6,014 nt of DNA from Alphaproteobacteria bacterium (GTDB lineage Bacteria > Pseudomonadota > Alphaproteobacteria > Rhizobiales > Xanthobacteraceae). Position numbers and translations under genes: made by a program. Shown one piece after another: positions 1-6,014 of the stretch; position 1 is the first letter of the stretch; the number at the start of each line of letters is the position of its first letter. The notes under the pieces were generated by a model. It saw nothing but the letters and a program-made list of their open reading frames with translations, was not told the DNA's origin and did not search any database. The stretch is from contig VAZH01000306.1 of assembly GCA_005884465.1 (NCBI GenBank), positions 1-6,014 on the forward strand. Reading direction: 5' to 3'.

Positions 1-391
1 CGAGAATCCACAAGATTTCGCGCGGCTCCTTGTATGACCCGTAATACAAGCCGCGGAACATGTGGATGTAGACGGCTAAAAAGAACATCGAGGCGCCGCT
101 GGCGTGCATGTTGCGCAAGAGCCAGCCGTAGTTCACGTCGCGCACGATGCTCTCGACCGATTTGAAGGCCATGTCGGCATGCGGCGTGTAGTGCATTGCC
201 AGGATCACGCCGGTCAGGATCTGCAAACCGAGCATCATCGAAAGGATGGCGCCGAAGGTCCACCAGTAGTTCAGGTTGCGCGGCGTCGGATAAGCCACGA
301 ACGAGGAGTGGACGAGACCCATAATCGGCAGACGGCGTTCAATCCACTTCAAGGCGGGATGGGTCGGCTGGTAGTCGGATGGTCCGCTCAT
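1..391 (-). CDS. petB: Cytochrome b of the bc1 complex, N-terminal 130 residues (3' end beyond window)
   Basis: This is the quinol-oxidising, membrane-embedded subunit of the cytochrome bc1 complex (complex III), which passes electrons from ubiquinol to cytochrome c and pumps protons. The reading frame starts at an ATG (391-389) and is open to the left edge, giving 130 residues. A first membrane helix lies near residues 43-66. The next helix carries the heme-ligand pair H96 (in [11 protein letters not shown]) and H110 (in [15 protein letters not shown]), with the 14-residue spacing typical of cytochrome b. The second histidine pair and the Qo-site PEWY motif would lie outside the window. It sits 63 nt downstream of petA on the same strand, the usual fbc/pet operon order. 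In Bradyrhizobium and relatives this gene is often fused to cytochrome c1 (fbcH); the visible part cannot show whether that holds here. Confidence 0.96.
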   Translation of the reverse strand, partial: MSGPSDYQPTHPALKWIERRLPIMGLVHSSFVAYPTPRNLNYWWTFGAILSMMLGLQILTGVILAMHYTPHADMAFKSVESIVRDVNYGWLLRNMHASGASMFFLAVYIHMFRGLYYGSYKEPREILWIL

Positions 392-398
392 GATGCGA

Positions 399-402
399 TC
401 CT
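399..402 (-). promoter_or_regulatory. Ribosome binding site of petB
   Basis: AGGA on the minus strand lies 7 nt before the ATG at 391. It supports that start, which also gives the expected cytochrome b N-terminus. Confidence 0.55.
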
Positions 403-454
403 GAGGAAGTAAAACGACGCGACCGGTTTCAACTCTCGGAGATCGATCCGAGGC

Positions 455-985
455 TCAGCCGATCTGGATTTTGCTATCGGAGACGAATTGGTAGGGCGGC
501 ACCGCCAGGTTGGCCGGCGCTGGTCCCTGCCGAATGCGGCCTGAGGAGTCGTATTGCGAGCCGTGGCAGGGGCAGAAGAAGCCGTCGTAATTGCCCTCAT
601 GGGCGATCGGGATGCAGCCGAGATGGGTGCAGATGCCGATCACGACCAGCCACTGGTCGTGACCCTCCTTGACCCGGGCCTGGTCCGTCTGCGGATCGGG
701 AAGGCTCGAGACCGGCACGCTGCGGGCTTCTTCGATCTGCTTCTTGGTGCGGTTCATGATGTAGATCGGCTTGCCCCGCCAGAACACCTTGATGTCCTGC
801 CCTTGGGCAATCGGCGTCAGATCGACCTCAATCGGCGCGCCGGCCGCGATCGTCGAGGCGTCCGGATTCATCTGGGAAACGAACGGCCAGAGCGTGGCCG
901 CTGCGCCGACGGTGGCGGCGCATCCCGTTGCAACAAAGAGAAAATCACGGCGTGTTGGATTCTCCGCCGAAGACGCTGTCGTCAC
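455..985 (-). CDS. petA: Ubiquinol-cytochrome c reductase Rieske iron-sulfur subunit
   Basis: This is the Rieske [2Fe-2S] protein of the bc1 complex. It takes one electron from ubiquinol at the Qo site and passes it to cytochrome c1 on the periplasmic face. With the GTG start at 985 it has 176 residues. A twin-arginine export motif, TRRDFLF (11-17), precedes a hydrophobic anchor at about 16-36. The cluster ligands are C119 and H121 in CTHLGC (119-124) and C138 and H141 in CPCHGS (138-143). C124 and C140 form the usual stabilising disulfide. The C-terminus (GPAPANL, then VPPYQF) is typical. The frame stays open to an upstream Met near 1147, but the family starts just before the Tat motif. The GTG at 985 has a GGAAAGG site 9 nt upstream; the in-frame GTG at 991 would leave only 3 nt. 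It is the first gene of the operon with petB. Confidence 0.97.
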   Translation of the reverse strand: MTTASSAENPTRRDFLFVATGCAATVGAAATLWPFVSQMNPDASTIAAGAPIEVDLTPIAQGQDIKVFWRGKPIYIMNRTKKQIEEARSVPVSSLPDPQTDQARVKEGHDQWLVVIGICTHLGCIPIAHEGNYDGFFCPCHGSQYDSSGRIRQGPAPANLAVPPYQFVSDSKIQIG

Positions 986-994
986 GATCACAAA

Positions 995-1002
995 CCCTTT
1001 CC
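995..1002 (-). promoter_or_regulatory. Ribosome binding site deciding the petA GTG start
   Basis: GGAAAGGG on the minus strand lies 9 nt before the GTG at 985. It favours that codon over the GTG at 991 and over starts further upstream. Confidence 0.6.
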
Positions 1003-1149
1003 AAGCTGCGTCCGGTGGAACCGCCCCAGGCAACGCACATACGGACCAAGGGAGGCTGCCGGCGCCCGCGTCCCCCGCGGCGGCAGAAAGACCGCTTTTC
1101 CCAGCCAATCGGGCGGAACAAGCAGTCCAGAATCGTTCTATTGGCACCC

Positions 1150-1178
1150 TTGCCGGAAGAGCGCAAGCCCGCTATCGG
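1150..1178 (+). promoter_or_regulatory. Possible sigma-70 type promoter for trmL-hemF
   Basis: TTGCCG (1150-1155) and TATCGG (1173-1178) are separated by exactly 17 nt, about 85 nt upstream of the trmL ATG. The -35 is a fair match; the -10 is poor. In GC-rich DNA such a match can arise by chance, so this is only a candidate. Confidence 0.2.
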
Positions 1179-1263
1179 CTGCCTAGCGTGCAAGGCACTA
1201 ATTCCGCGCAGAGCGTTGATTTATTCAGAAATTTCATGGGCTACCGCGAGGGCCGTCACAGAA

Positions 1264-1731
1264 ATGCAGATTGCGCTTTTCCAGCCCGACATCCCGCAGA
1301 ACACCGGGACCATTCTTCGTCTCTGCGCGTGCCTTGACGTGGCCGCTCATATCATCGAACCCGCCGGTTTTCCGGTGTCCGACCGGCACTTCCGCCGCGC
1401 CGGCATGGATTATCTCGACCAGGTGACCATCATGCGTCATGACTCGTGGTCAAGATTCGAGCGATGGCGCAGCGACAACAGCTATCGGCTGATCCTGTTC
1501 ACCACCAAGGCCGTCCGCTCGTACCTTGATTTTCGCTATGGCCCGATGGACATCCTGCTGTTCGGGCGCGAATCCGCTGGCGTCCCCGACGACGTCGTTA
1601 CCGCTGCCGACGCGCGACTGGGCATCCCGATCAAGCCGGGCTTGCGCTCGCTCAATGTCGCCATGGCGGCGGCGATGGCATTAGGTGAGGCGCTGCGGCA
1701 AACCAGTCCCGCAACCGCGGCACAGAGTTAG
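1264..1731 (+). CDS. trmL: tRNA (cytidine/uridine-34 2'-O)-methyltransferase, SPOUT family
   Basis: This enzyme uses S-adenosylmethionine to methylate the 2'-OH of the wobble nucleotide (position 34) of certain leucine tRNAs in the cytoplasm; it acts as a dimer with a knotted SPOUT fold. The 155-residue product has the usual TrmL length (about 150-160). Family landmarks are the N-terminal FQPDIPQNTGTILRL (6-20), GFPVSDRHFRRAGMDY (35-50), the LLFGRESAGVP loop (98-108), and the C-terminal knot motif IPIKPGLRSLNVAMA (121-135), which forms the cofactor pocket. The ATG at 1264 gives the canonical N-terminus; the frame is open further upstream, but that sequence lacks family resemblance. The TAG stop at 1729-1731 is 9 nt before hemF, so the two are probably co-transcribed. 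The symbol rests on family signatures; the exact tRNA target is not shown by the sequence. Confidence 0.93.
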   Translation: MQIALFQPDIPQNTGTILRLCACLDVAAHIIEPAGFPVSDRHFRRAGMDYLDQVTIMRHDSWSRFERWRSDNSYRLILFTTKAVRSYLDFRYGPMDILLFGRESAGVPDDVVTAADARLGIPIKPGLRSLNVAMAAAMALGEALRQTSPATAAQS

Positions 1732-1740
1732 GTAGCGCAG

Positions 1741-2628
1741 ATGGAAATGTCCGTGATCGAGGATCGCAAGGCACGCGCGAGGAGTTGGTTCGAGCGCTTG
1801 CGCGATGACATCTGCGTAGCGTTCGAGAAGCTCGAGGACGACGCGCCGACATCGCTCTATTCCGGCGATGCTGCGCGCTTCGAGCGCACTTCCTGGGATC
1901 GCACCGACCATACCGGTCAGCCCGGCGGTGGCGGCGTGATGAGTGTGATGCGCGGACGGCTGTTCGAAAAGGTCGGCGTGCATTGCTCGACCGTGCATGG
2001 CGAATTCGGGCCTGAATTCCGCGCGCAGATTCCGGGCGCGGCCGAAGATCCGCATTTCTGGGCGTCGGGCATTTCGCTGATCGCGCATATGCACAACCCC
2101 AACATTCCGGCCGTGCATTTGAACACGCGTTTCGTCGTGACCACCAAGGCGTGGTTCGGCGGCGGCGCGGACCTGACGCCGGTACTTGATCGGCGCCGTA
2201 CCGAGGACGATCCGGATAGCGTCGCGTTTCATGCCGCGATGCAGGCCGCCTGCGAGGCTCACGCAGCGGTCGCGAGCTATGAAAAATACAAGAAATGGTG
2301 CGACGAATATTTCTATCTGCCGCACCGCAAGGAAGCGCGCGGCATCGGCGGCATTTTTTATGACTGGCACGATAGCGGCGATTGGGCCGCCGACCTCGCC
2401 TTCACGCAAGATGTCGGCCGCGCCCTGCTGAAAATCTATCCCGAAATTGTCAGGCGCAATTTCGGCGCGCCTTGGAACGCGGCCGATCGCGAGGAACAAT
2501 TGATCCGGCGCGGCCGCTACGTCGAATTCAATCTGCTCTATGACCGCGGCACCATCTTCGGGCTGAAGACCGGTGGCAATGTTGATTCAATATTGTCGTC
2601 AATGCCACCTGAAGTGAAGTGGCCATAG
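1741..2628 (+). CDS. hemF: Aerobic coproporphyrinogen III oxidase
   Basis: HemF uses molecular oxygen to decarboxylate two propionate side chains of coproporphyrinogen III, giving protoporphyrinogen IX, a late step of heme (and, where present, bacteriochlorophyll) synthesis in the cytoplasm. The 295-residue product is full length. Conserved blocks are [20 protein letters not shown] (62-81), VHGEF (85-89), [20 protein letters not shown] (109-128), the [13 protein letters not shown] segment (135-147) with the conserved aspartate D144, and the C-terminal [14 protein letters not shown] (258-271) followed by FGLKTGGN (273-280). The likely start is the ATG at 1741; an ATG two codons later (1747) is also possible. 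The only visible ribosome binding site is AGG at 1730-1732, which overlaps the trmL TAG stop, so translation is probably coupled to trmL. No FNR-like operator is seen immediately upstream. Confidence 0.97.
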   Translation: MEMSVIEDRKARARSWFERLRDDICVAFEKLEDDAPTSLYSGDAARFERTSWDRTDHTGQPGGGGVMSVMRGRLFEKVGVHCSTVHGEFGPEFRAQIPGAAEDPHFWASGISLIAHMHNPNIPAVHLNTRFVVTTKAWFGGGADLTPVLDRRRTEDDPDSVAFHAAMQAACEAHAAVASYEKYKKWCDEYFYLPHRKEARGIGGIFYDWHDSGDWAADLAFTQDVGRALLKIYPEIVRRNFGAPWNAADREEQLIRRGRYVEFNLLYDRGTIFGLKTGGNVDSILSSMPPEVKWP

Positions 2629-2680
2629 ACCGCAATCATTGATAGTTGTAGCTTTCCGGTCCGAAATCGGGATCTCGTCC

Positions 2681-3784
2681 ATGGCAGGGGATGACGCGAA
2701 CCAAGTTTCGCCGGGCGGTAAACTGGTTCCGGAACACAAGGGTTGGCGGGGCCGGCTCGGCAGGTTTTTCGGCAAGACCAACAGGGTGCTGTCCTACGCC
2801 AAGGGCCTGCCCGTTATCACGCTCGTGGGCAGCCTGCTTGTTGGCTATTTTCAGTATCTCAACGCCTATCAGGACAAGGTCACCGCCCAGGCCAAGGAGG
2901 ATATGACCGCGGCGACCAATACGTTCATGGAAATAGCGAATGCATTTTCCGAGGCGCAAACGCTGCAGCAAATTCTCTTTTTCGATTTTTCGGGTGCGCT
3001 CGATGACAATACCGAAGCCAGCGAGCAGGCCCTAACCACCAAGGACGCCCGGGGAATTTTCCCGGGCTATGAACACGCGCGCAAAACACTGCGTCAAAAC
3101 AGCAGTTTGCTGGCGCGCAAGGCGGAAATCTACATCGACTGGGCCAGCGACTTCGGTCGCGACGCGGCGCAAGCGCGAACCCCGACCACCGATCCGCTGA
3201 CCCAACCGTTGCTCGGAGCCTATAACTTCGATTGCGACGATGCCGCCAACTTTCCGCAATTCGAGACCGCAAGCAGCGAGAGCGGAAAAGGCGCTTCCGC
3301 CAAACCAGTTTCCGGCAAACCAAACGAGGATCCCTGCCAGGTTGACAAGGACCAAGGCAATTACGATCCGCCAAAATCGTATGTCAATCTCTGCGCCAGA
3401 CAGAACGGCGCGATCGTTCCGAGCAAACCGGCCATCACGATCCACTGGTACAGTGCGAAACACCAGCTGCTGACCATGCACTATTGTTTCCAGACCCTGC
3501 ATGCGCGACTGTTGCCGGCACGGGACTGGGCTTCGCAAAGCGATCTTAGCCCGCAAAGAAGGGCCAAGTTCCTGGCTGAGCGGGAGCAGACCCGGACCGA
3601 ACTCGACAATCAGGTGATGCGGCTCAACGCATTCATGAGCCTGGCGATGTTTCAGATGGAGAACATTCGCGTGAAATACCGGCCGGTCGGCTTCGTCTGT
3701 CATATTCCGTTCGTCACCCCCGTCGTCAGCCTGTTCAGCAATTACTGCACTCCGGTCAGAACCGCGCCGATCCATAACCGCTGA
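2681..3784 (+). CDS. Unrecognised single-pass membrane protein with six extracytoplasmic cysteines
   Basis: I do not recognise a family. From the ATG at 2681 the product has 367 residues. Residues 1-42 are hydrophilic and basic (many K/R at 14-41). Residues 43-60 (LPVITLVGSLLVGYFQYL) form one membrane segment, and about 305 soluble residues follow. Positive charge before the helix predicts an N-in, C-out topology, with the main domain in the periplasm. That domain has six cysteines (C185, C219, C238, C269, C340, C356) and none lies before the helix, which fits disulfide bonding. Residues 62-100 look helical and may form a stalk; 198-232 is a low-complexity S/G/K/P linker; a charged helix is likely at 290-332. 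The ATG at 2681 has GGGA 8 nt upstream; an in-frame TTG at 2639 would add 14 residues but looks less likely. It lies 52 nt after hemF, so it may be in the same transcript. Function unknown. Confidence 0.85.
   Translation: MAGDDANQVSPGGKLVPEHKGWRGRLGRFFGKTNRVLSYAKGLPVITLVGSLLVGYFQYLNAYQDKVTAQAKEDMTAATNTFMEIANAFSEAQTLQQILFFDFSGALDDNTEASEQALTTKDARGIFPGYEHARKTLRQNSSLLARKAEIYIDWASDFGRDAAQARTPTTDPLTQPLLGAYNFDCDDAANFPQFETASSESGKGASAKPVSGKPNEDPCQVDKDQGNYDPPKSYVNLCARQNGAIVPSKPAITIHWYSAKHQLLTMHYCFQTLHARLLPARDWASQSDLSPQRRAKFLAEREQTRTELDNQVMRLNAFMSLAMFQMENIRVKYRPVGFVCHIPFVTPVVSLFSNYCTPVRTAPIHNR
3047..3067. repeat. 21-nt near-perfect palindrome inside the unknown gene
   Basis: Ten-base arms (GCCCGGGGAA and TTTCCCGGGC) are centred on T3057 with one mismatch, which would be a G-U pair in RNA. 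It carries CCCGGG twice and encodes ARGIFPG. No T-run follows, so it is not a standard intrinsic terminator. It may be chance in GC-rich coding DNA. Confidence 0.6.
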
Positions 3785-3789
3785 CCGCC

Positions 3790-4551
3790 TCAGTGCCGCA
3801 GCGCCGCGGAAATCATCACCACGCCACCGGCGATCACGGCGACATCGAGGATCGCGGTGTGAATATGCAGCGGCATGCGCTCGACGAAGGCTCTGGCGAG
3901 AAACGCTCCGGGCAGCGCTATGGCGCCGATCAGAAGGGCGAAGGCGAGCACCTGCGCGGTAACGACGCCGGCCAATCCGAACACGGAAATCTTGATGATG
4001 CTGGTAGCGACCGAGATCACCGCGTCGGTGGCGATCACGGCCGCGCCTTCGAGGCCTGCCGCCATCAATAGTGACAGCAGGATCACGCCCGAGCCTGACG
4101 TGCCACCCACCACGACGCCGTAGGCCACCGCGCCGGCGGCGAGCCCGGTGTCGCCGATCTTGAGGTCGTGGCGTCTAAGCAAACGACGCATCGGCACGCT
4201 TGATATCAGCATGGCGCCGATCACCAGCGCCGCGCCGGCATTTGTGAGCCGGGTATAGCCATAAGCGCCCAGCGCGGTCGTCAGTCCGGCCCCCGCGATC
4301 ACGATCAGCGCGCGGCGGCGGTCGGCGTAACGGAGATAGGCGGCGAAGCGGCTGAGATTGGTGAAGATCGAGGAGATGGCGATGATCGGCACCACCGGTT
4401 CGGCGCCGATCAGGGGCACCAGAACCAGCGGCATCAACGCGCCGGTGCCGTAGCCGGCCAGGCCGCCGACAACGGCGGCAAACAGCGCGACGCACGCGAC
4501 CAGCAAGAGTTGAAGCAAGGAAATATCGGCGAAGCCGGAAATGATATTCAC
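3790..4551 (-). CDS. TSUP (TauE/SafE-like) membrane transporter
   Basis: This is an integral inner-membrane protein of the TauE/SafE/TSUP family, whose members are thought to move sulfur-containing or organic anions such as sulfite, sulfoacetate or taurine-derived products. The 253 residues are almost entirely hydrophobic, with about eight predicted helices in two related halves, as the family expects. The two glycine-rich half-motifs are visible: GGLAGYGTGALM (29-40) and GGTSGSGVILL (149-159). The second is followed by ATDAVISVATSIIKISVFG (174-192), a typical block. A basic cytoplasmic loop (MRRLLRRHDLK, 121-131) separates the halves. It starts with GTG at 4551, overlapping the cca TGA by 4 nt (GTGA), with only a weak AGG very close upstream, so translation is probably coupled to cca. 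The gene ends 5 nt from the convergent unknown gene. The substrate cannot be told; no sulfur genes are nearby. Confidence 0.9.
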   Translation of the reverse strand: MNIISGFADISLLQLLLVACVALFAAVVGGLAGYGTGALMPLVLVPLIGAEPVVPIIAISSIFTNLSRFAAYLRYADRRRALIVIAGAGLTTALGAYGYTRLTNAGAALVIGAMLISSVPMRRLLRRHDLKIGDTGLAAGAVAYGVVVGGTSGSGVILLSLLMAAGLEGAAVIATDAVISVATSIIKISVFGLAGVVTAQVLAFALLIGAIALPGAFLARAFVERMPLHIHTAILDVAVIAGGVVMISAALRH

Positions 4552-6014
4552 GGCCTGTTATCGCGGGTAAAACGTGCCACAGCCTGGTCGGCGATGGTTT
4601 TGAGCGCGCCTTCGTCCAGGGGAAAATCCGCCGCCAGCCAGGCGTCTTCGGCCAGCGCCAGCACCTGCCCGAGCACCGGGCCTTCGGCAATTCCGCGCGC
4701 GATGAAATCGGCCGCCTTGAGCGGAAATTTCGGCGCGCTCCAGCGCTCCGGCAGGAGCGCAAGCTCTCGCCAATGCGCGGAATCAGTATCGCCGCCGGCG
4801 CGCGCCCACGCCAGCAGCAAGCGGTCGCGGTAGCGATTCTCGCCGAGCCGATAGAGCCGTCGCCGCGCGGTCGCCTCGTCCATGCCGCCGAGCCGCCACC
4901 AGCGGTGACCCATGGAATCCAGCGCCTTGGTTTCGGCATTGGTCAGCCGCAAGCGCGTCGCTACGCGTTTGGCGTCCTCGGTGACGGCGACCGCGAGCGC
5001 ACCGAGCCGCCTGATAGCGTCAGGATTCCAGCCAAGCATGCGCTCCGCCGAGATCATCACCTTAAGCGGCCCGGTATAGGCGACGCCGCCGAAAATCGGG
5101 AGCAGCAAACCGCCATCCGCCATTGCGGTGACGGCGACGGCGGCGCCCTCCGCGACCATCAGCTTCAGCATTTCCATCCGCACGCGCTCGGCGGAAAGGC
5201 TGGCAAGACCCGCGCGCGCGCGAATGCTCCAGCGCTCCGGCAGGAGCGCAAGCTCTCGCCAATGCGCGGAATCAGTATCGCCGCCGGCGCGCGCCCACGC
5301 CAGCAGCAAGCGGTCGCGGTAGCGATTCTCGCCGAGCCGATAGAGCCGTCGCCGCGCGGTCGCCTCGTCCATGCCGCCGAGCCGCCACCAGCGGTGACCC
5401 ATGGAATCCAGCGCCTTGGTTTCGGCATTGGTCAGCCGCAAGCGCGTCGCTACGCGTTTGGCGTCCTCGGTGACGGCGACCGCGAGCGCACCGAGCCGCC
5501 TGATAGCGTCAGGATTCCAGCCAAGCATGCGCTCCGCCGAGATCATCACCTTAAGCGGCCCGGTATAGGCGACGCCGCCGAAAATCGGGAGCAGCAAACC
5601 GCCATCCGCCATCGCGGTGACGGCGACGGCGGCGCCCTCCGCGACCATCAGCTTCAGCATTTCCATCCGCACGCGCTCGGCGGAAAGGCTGGCAAGACCC
5701 GCGCGCGCGCGAATGCAGGCGAGATAGCCTTCGCGATCGGGCTCGCCCGCGCCGAAGGCTGCGTGAATGCGGAAAAACCTGAGGATGCGCAGATAGTCTT
5801 CCGCGATACGCCGGTCCGGATCGCCGATAAAGCGCACGCGTCTTGCGGCGATATCGTAGAGTCCACCGACGTAATCGTGCACCACGCCGTCGGCGCCGAC
5901 CGAAAGGCCGTTAATAGTGAAGTCGCGCCGCTCCGCATCGCGGATCCAGTCGCGGCCGAATGCGACCTTCGCCTTGCGGCCGAACGTCTCGGTGTCCTCG
6001 CGTAATGTCGTGAC
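4548..6014 (-). CDS. cca: CCA tRNA nucleotidyltransferase with internal 163-residue duplication (5' end beyond window)
   Basis: This class II nucleotidyltransferase adds or repairs the 3' CCA end of tRNAs using CTP and ATP. The frame is open from the right edge to the TGA at 4550-4548: 488 visible residues, counted here from the edge. The visible head domain has TTLREDTETFGRKAKVAFG (2-20), the RRDFTIN motif (29-35), and DPDRRIAEDYLRILR (65-79), which includes the nucleotide-selecting EDxxR motif (E72, D73, R76). The DxD metal site must lie upstream, outside the window. Residues 101-263 (neck and body: ASLSAERVRMEMLKLM, then MADGGLLLPIF) repeat exactly at 264-426. The unique C-terminal tail is 427-488. 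Without one copy the visible part would be 325 residues, so with the missing N-terminus about 410, the usual family length; as written it would be about 570. The head and one complete neck/body/tail are present, so activity is possible but not assured. A GTG at 5885 is internal, not the start. Confidence 0.93.
   Translation of the reverse strand, partial: VTTLREDTETFGRKAKVAFGRDWIRDAERRDFTINGLSVGADGVVHDYVGGLYDIAARRVRFIGDPDRRIAEDYLRILRFFRIHAAFGAGEPDREGYLACIRARAGLASLSAERVRMEMLKLMVAEGAAVAVTAMADGGLLLPIFGGVAYTGPLKVMISAERMLGWNPDAIRRLGALAVAVTEDAKRVATRLRLTNAETKALDSMGHRWWRLGGMDEATARRRLYRLGENRYRDRLLLAWARAGGDTDSAHWRELALLPERWSIRARAGLASLSAERVRMEMLKLMVAEGAAVAVTAMADGGLLLPIFGGVAYTGPLKVMISAERMLGWNPDAIRRLGALAVAVTEDAKRVATRLRLTNAETKALDSMGHRWWRLGGMDEATARRRLYRLGENRYRDRLLLAWARAGGDTDSAHWRELALLPERWSAPKFPLKAADFIARGIAEGPVLGQVLALAEDAWLAADFPLDEGALKTIADQAVARFTRDNRP
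4737..5225 (-). repeat. 489-bp tandem direct repeat, copy nearer the cca 3' end
   Basis: By direct comparison this segment matches the adjacent 489 bp with a constant offset of 489 and one difference (T5124 here, C5613 in the other copy). Identity ends on the left at 4737 (4736 C versus 5225 T). It encodes cca residues 264-426, and the downstream join (S426-A427) is the native-looking one. Confidence 0.95.
5226..5714 (-). repeat. 489-bp tandem direct repeat, copy nearer the cca 5' end
   Basis: This copy encodes cca residues 101-263 and abuts the other copy with no spacer. Identity runs 2 nt past the unit (GC at 5226-5227 and 5715-5716) and breaks at 5228 T versus 5717 A. The upstream join (C100-I101) is the native-looking one. 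The S263-I264 join between the copies is the novel one. Confidence 0.95.

Larger units (their letters stand above)
986..1263. other. Divergent intergenic region between petA and trmL
   Basis: These 278 bp separate two divergent genes and must hold the start signals of both, unless trmL begins further upstream. The frame of trmL is open back through this region, but the upstream residues do not resemble the SPOUT family, so I read it as non-coding. I see no convincing operator palindrome, RNA gene or terminator. A plus-strand GAGGG at 1248-1252 lies 11 nt before the trmL ATG and is its likely ribosome binding site. I found no persuasive minus-strand promoter for petA by eye. Confidence 0.6.

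Noticed and set aside
986..1147. N-terminal extension of petA to a Met codon near 1147
   Set aside because: It would bury the twin-arginine signal 54 residues inside the protein. The GTG at 985 has a proper ribosome binding site and matches the family start.
554..1186. Plus-strand open frame of 210 codons opposite petA
   Set aside because: It overlaps the Rieske gene, whose cluster motifs and Tat signal are unmistakable.
928..1263. N-terminal extension of trmL upstream of the ATG at 1264
   Set aside because: The frame is open, but the extra residues are low-complexity and unlike the family, whose proteins begin close to the FQPDIPQNTG motif.
1681..2499. Minus-strand open frame of 272 codons opposite hemF
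   Set aside because: It is antisense to a full-length HemF with all family blocks. Open antisense frames are common in GC-rich genomes.
3032..3775. Minus-strand open frame of 247 codons opposite the unknown membrane protein
   Set aside because: The plus-strand frame gives a coherent protein (membrane helix, linker, clustered cysteines) with a ribosome binding site and a natural start. The antisense frame shows no such features.
3785..3789. Possible bidirectional terminator between the convergent genes
   Set aside because: The gap is only 5 nt, and I see no stem-loop followed by a T-run on either side.
4175..4939. Minus-strand open frame of 254 codons spanning the cca-TSUP border
   Set aside because: It is out of frame with both recognised genes, is very rich in arginine, and overlaps two well-supported coding regions.
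4737..5714. Insertion sequence, integron or CRISPR explanation for the repeat
   Set aside because: The repeat is two abutting copies of cca coding sequence with no transposase, no terminal inverted repeats and no spacer-repeat pattern.
4773..6005. Long plus-strand open frame of 410 codons opposite cca
   Set aside because: It is an antisense shadow of the GC-rich cca gene. It contains the same 163-codon repeat only because the DNA is duplicated, and its arginine/alanine-rich product resembles no known family.

Overview
The window is GC-rich, tightly packed chromosomal DNA, most likely from an alphaproteobacterium of the Bradyrhizobium/Rhodopseudomonas/Afipia group (order Hyphomicrobiales). 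This rests on the Rieske and cytochrome b proteins, which closely resemble the FbcF and FbcH proteins of that group as I remember them, on the aerobic HemF, and on strong third-position GC. No database search was run. No mobile element, tRNA, rRNA or CRISPR array is visible.

Layout. On the left, on the minus strand, is the start of the cytochrome bc1 operon: petA (Rieske protein, complete, GTG start) followed by the first 130 codons of cytochrome b, which runs off the left edge. A divergent gap of about 280 bp separates it from a plus-strand group: trmL (tRNA wobble 2'-O-methyltransferase), hemF (aerobic coproporphyrinogen III oxidase, 9 nt downstream) and an unrecognised single-pass membrane protein with six cysteines. 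A minus-strand pair converges on this group from the right: a CCA tRNA nucleotidyltransferase (5' end beyond the right edge) and a TSUP (TauE/SafE-like) membrane transporter. These two genes overlap by 4 nt (GTGA).

How they relate. The bc1 complex needs heme and hemF makes a heme precursor, so the divergent gap separates a heme-using operon from a heme-making gene. trmL and cca both act on tRNA but lie in different transcription units. The convergent gap between the unknown gene and the TSUP gene is only 5 nt.

The standout feature is in cca. A 489-bp segment is tandemly duplicated, exactly in frame (163 codons), with one synonymous base difference between the copies. The reading frame stays open, so the gene would encode an enzyme with two consecutive copies of its neck/body tRNA-binding region. 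Removing one copy restores a protein of ordinary family length. This could be a recent real duplication or an assembly artefact, and spanning long reads would decide.
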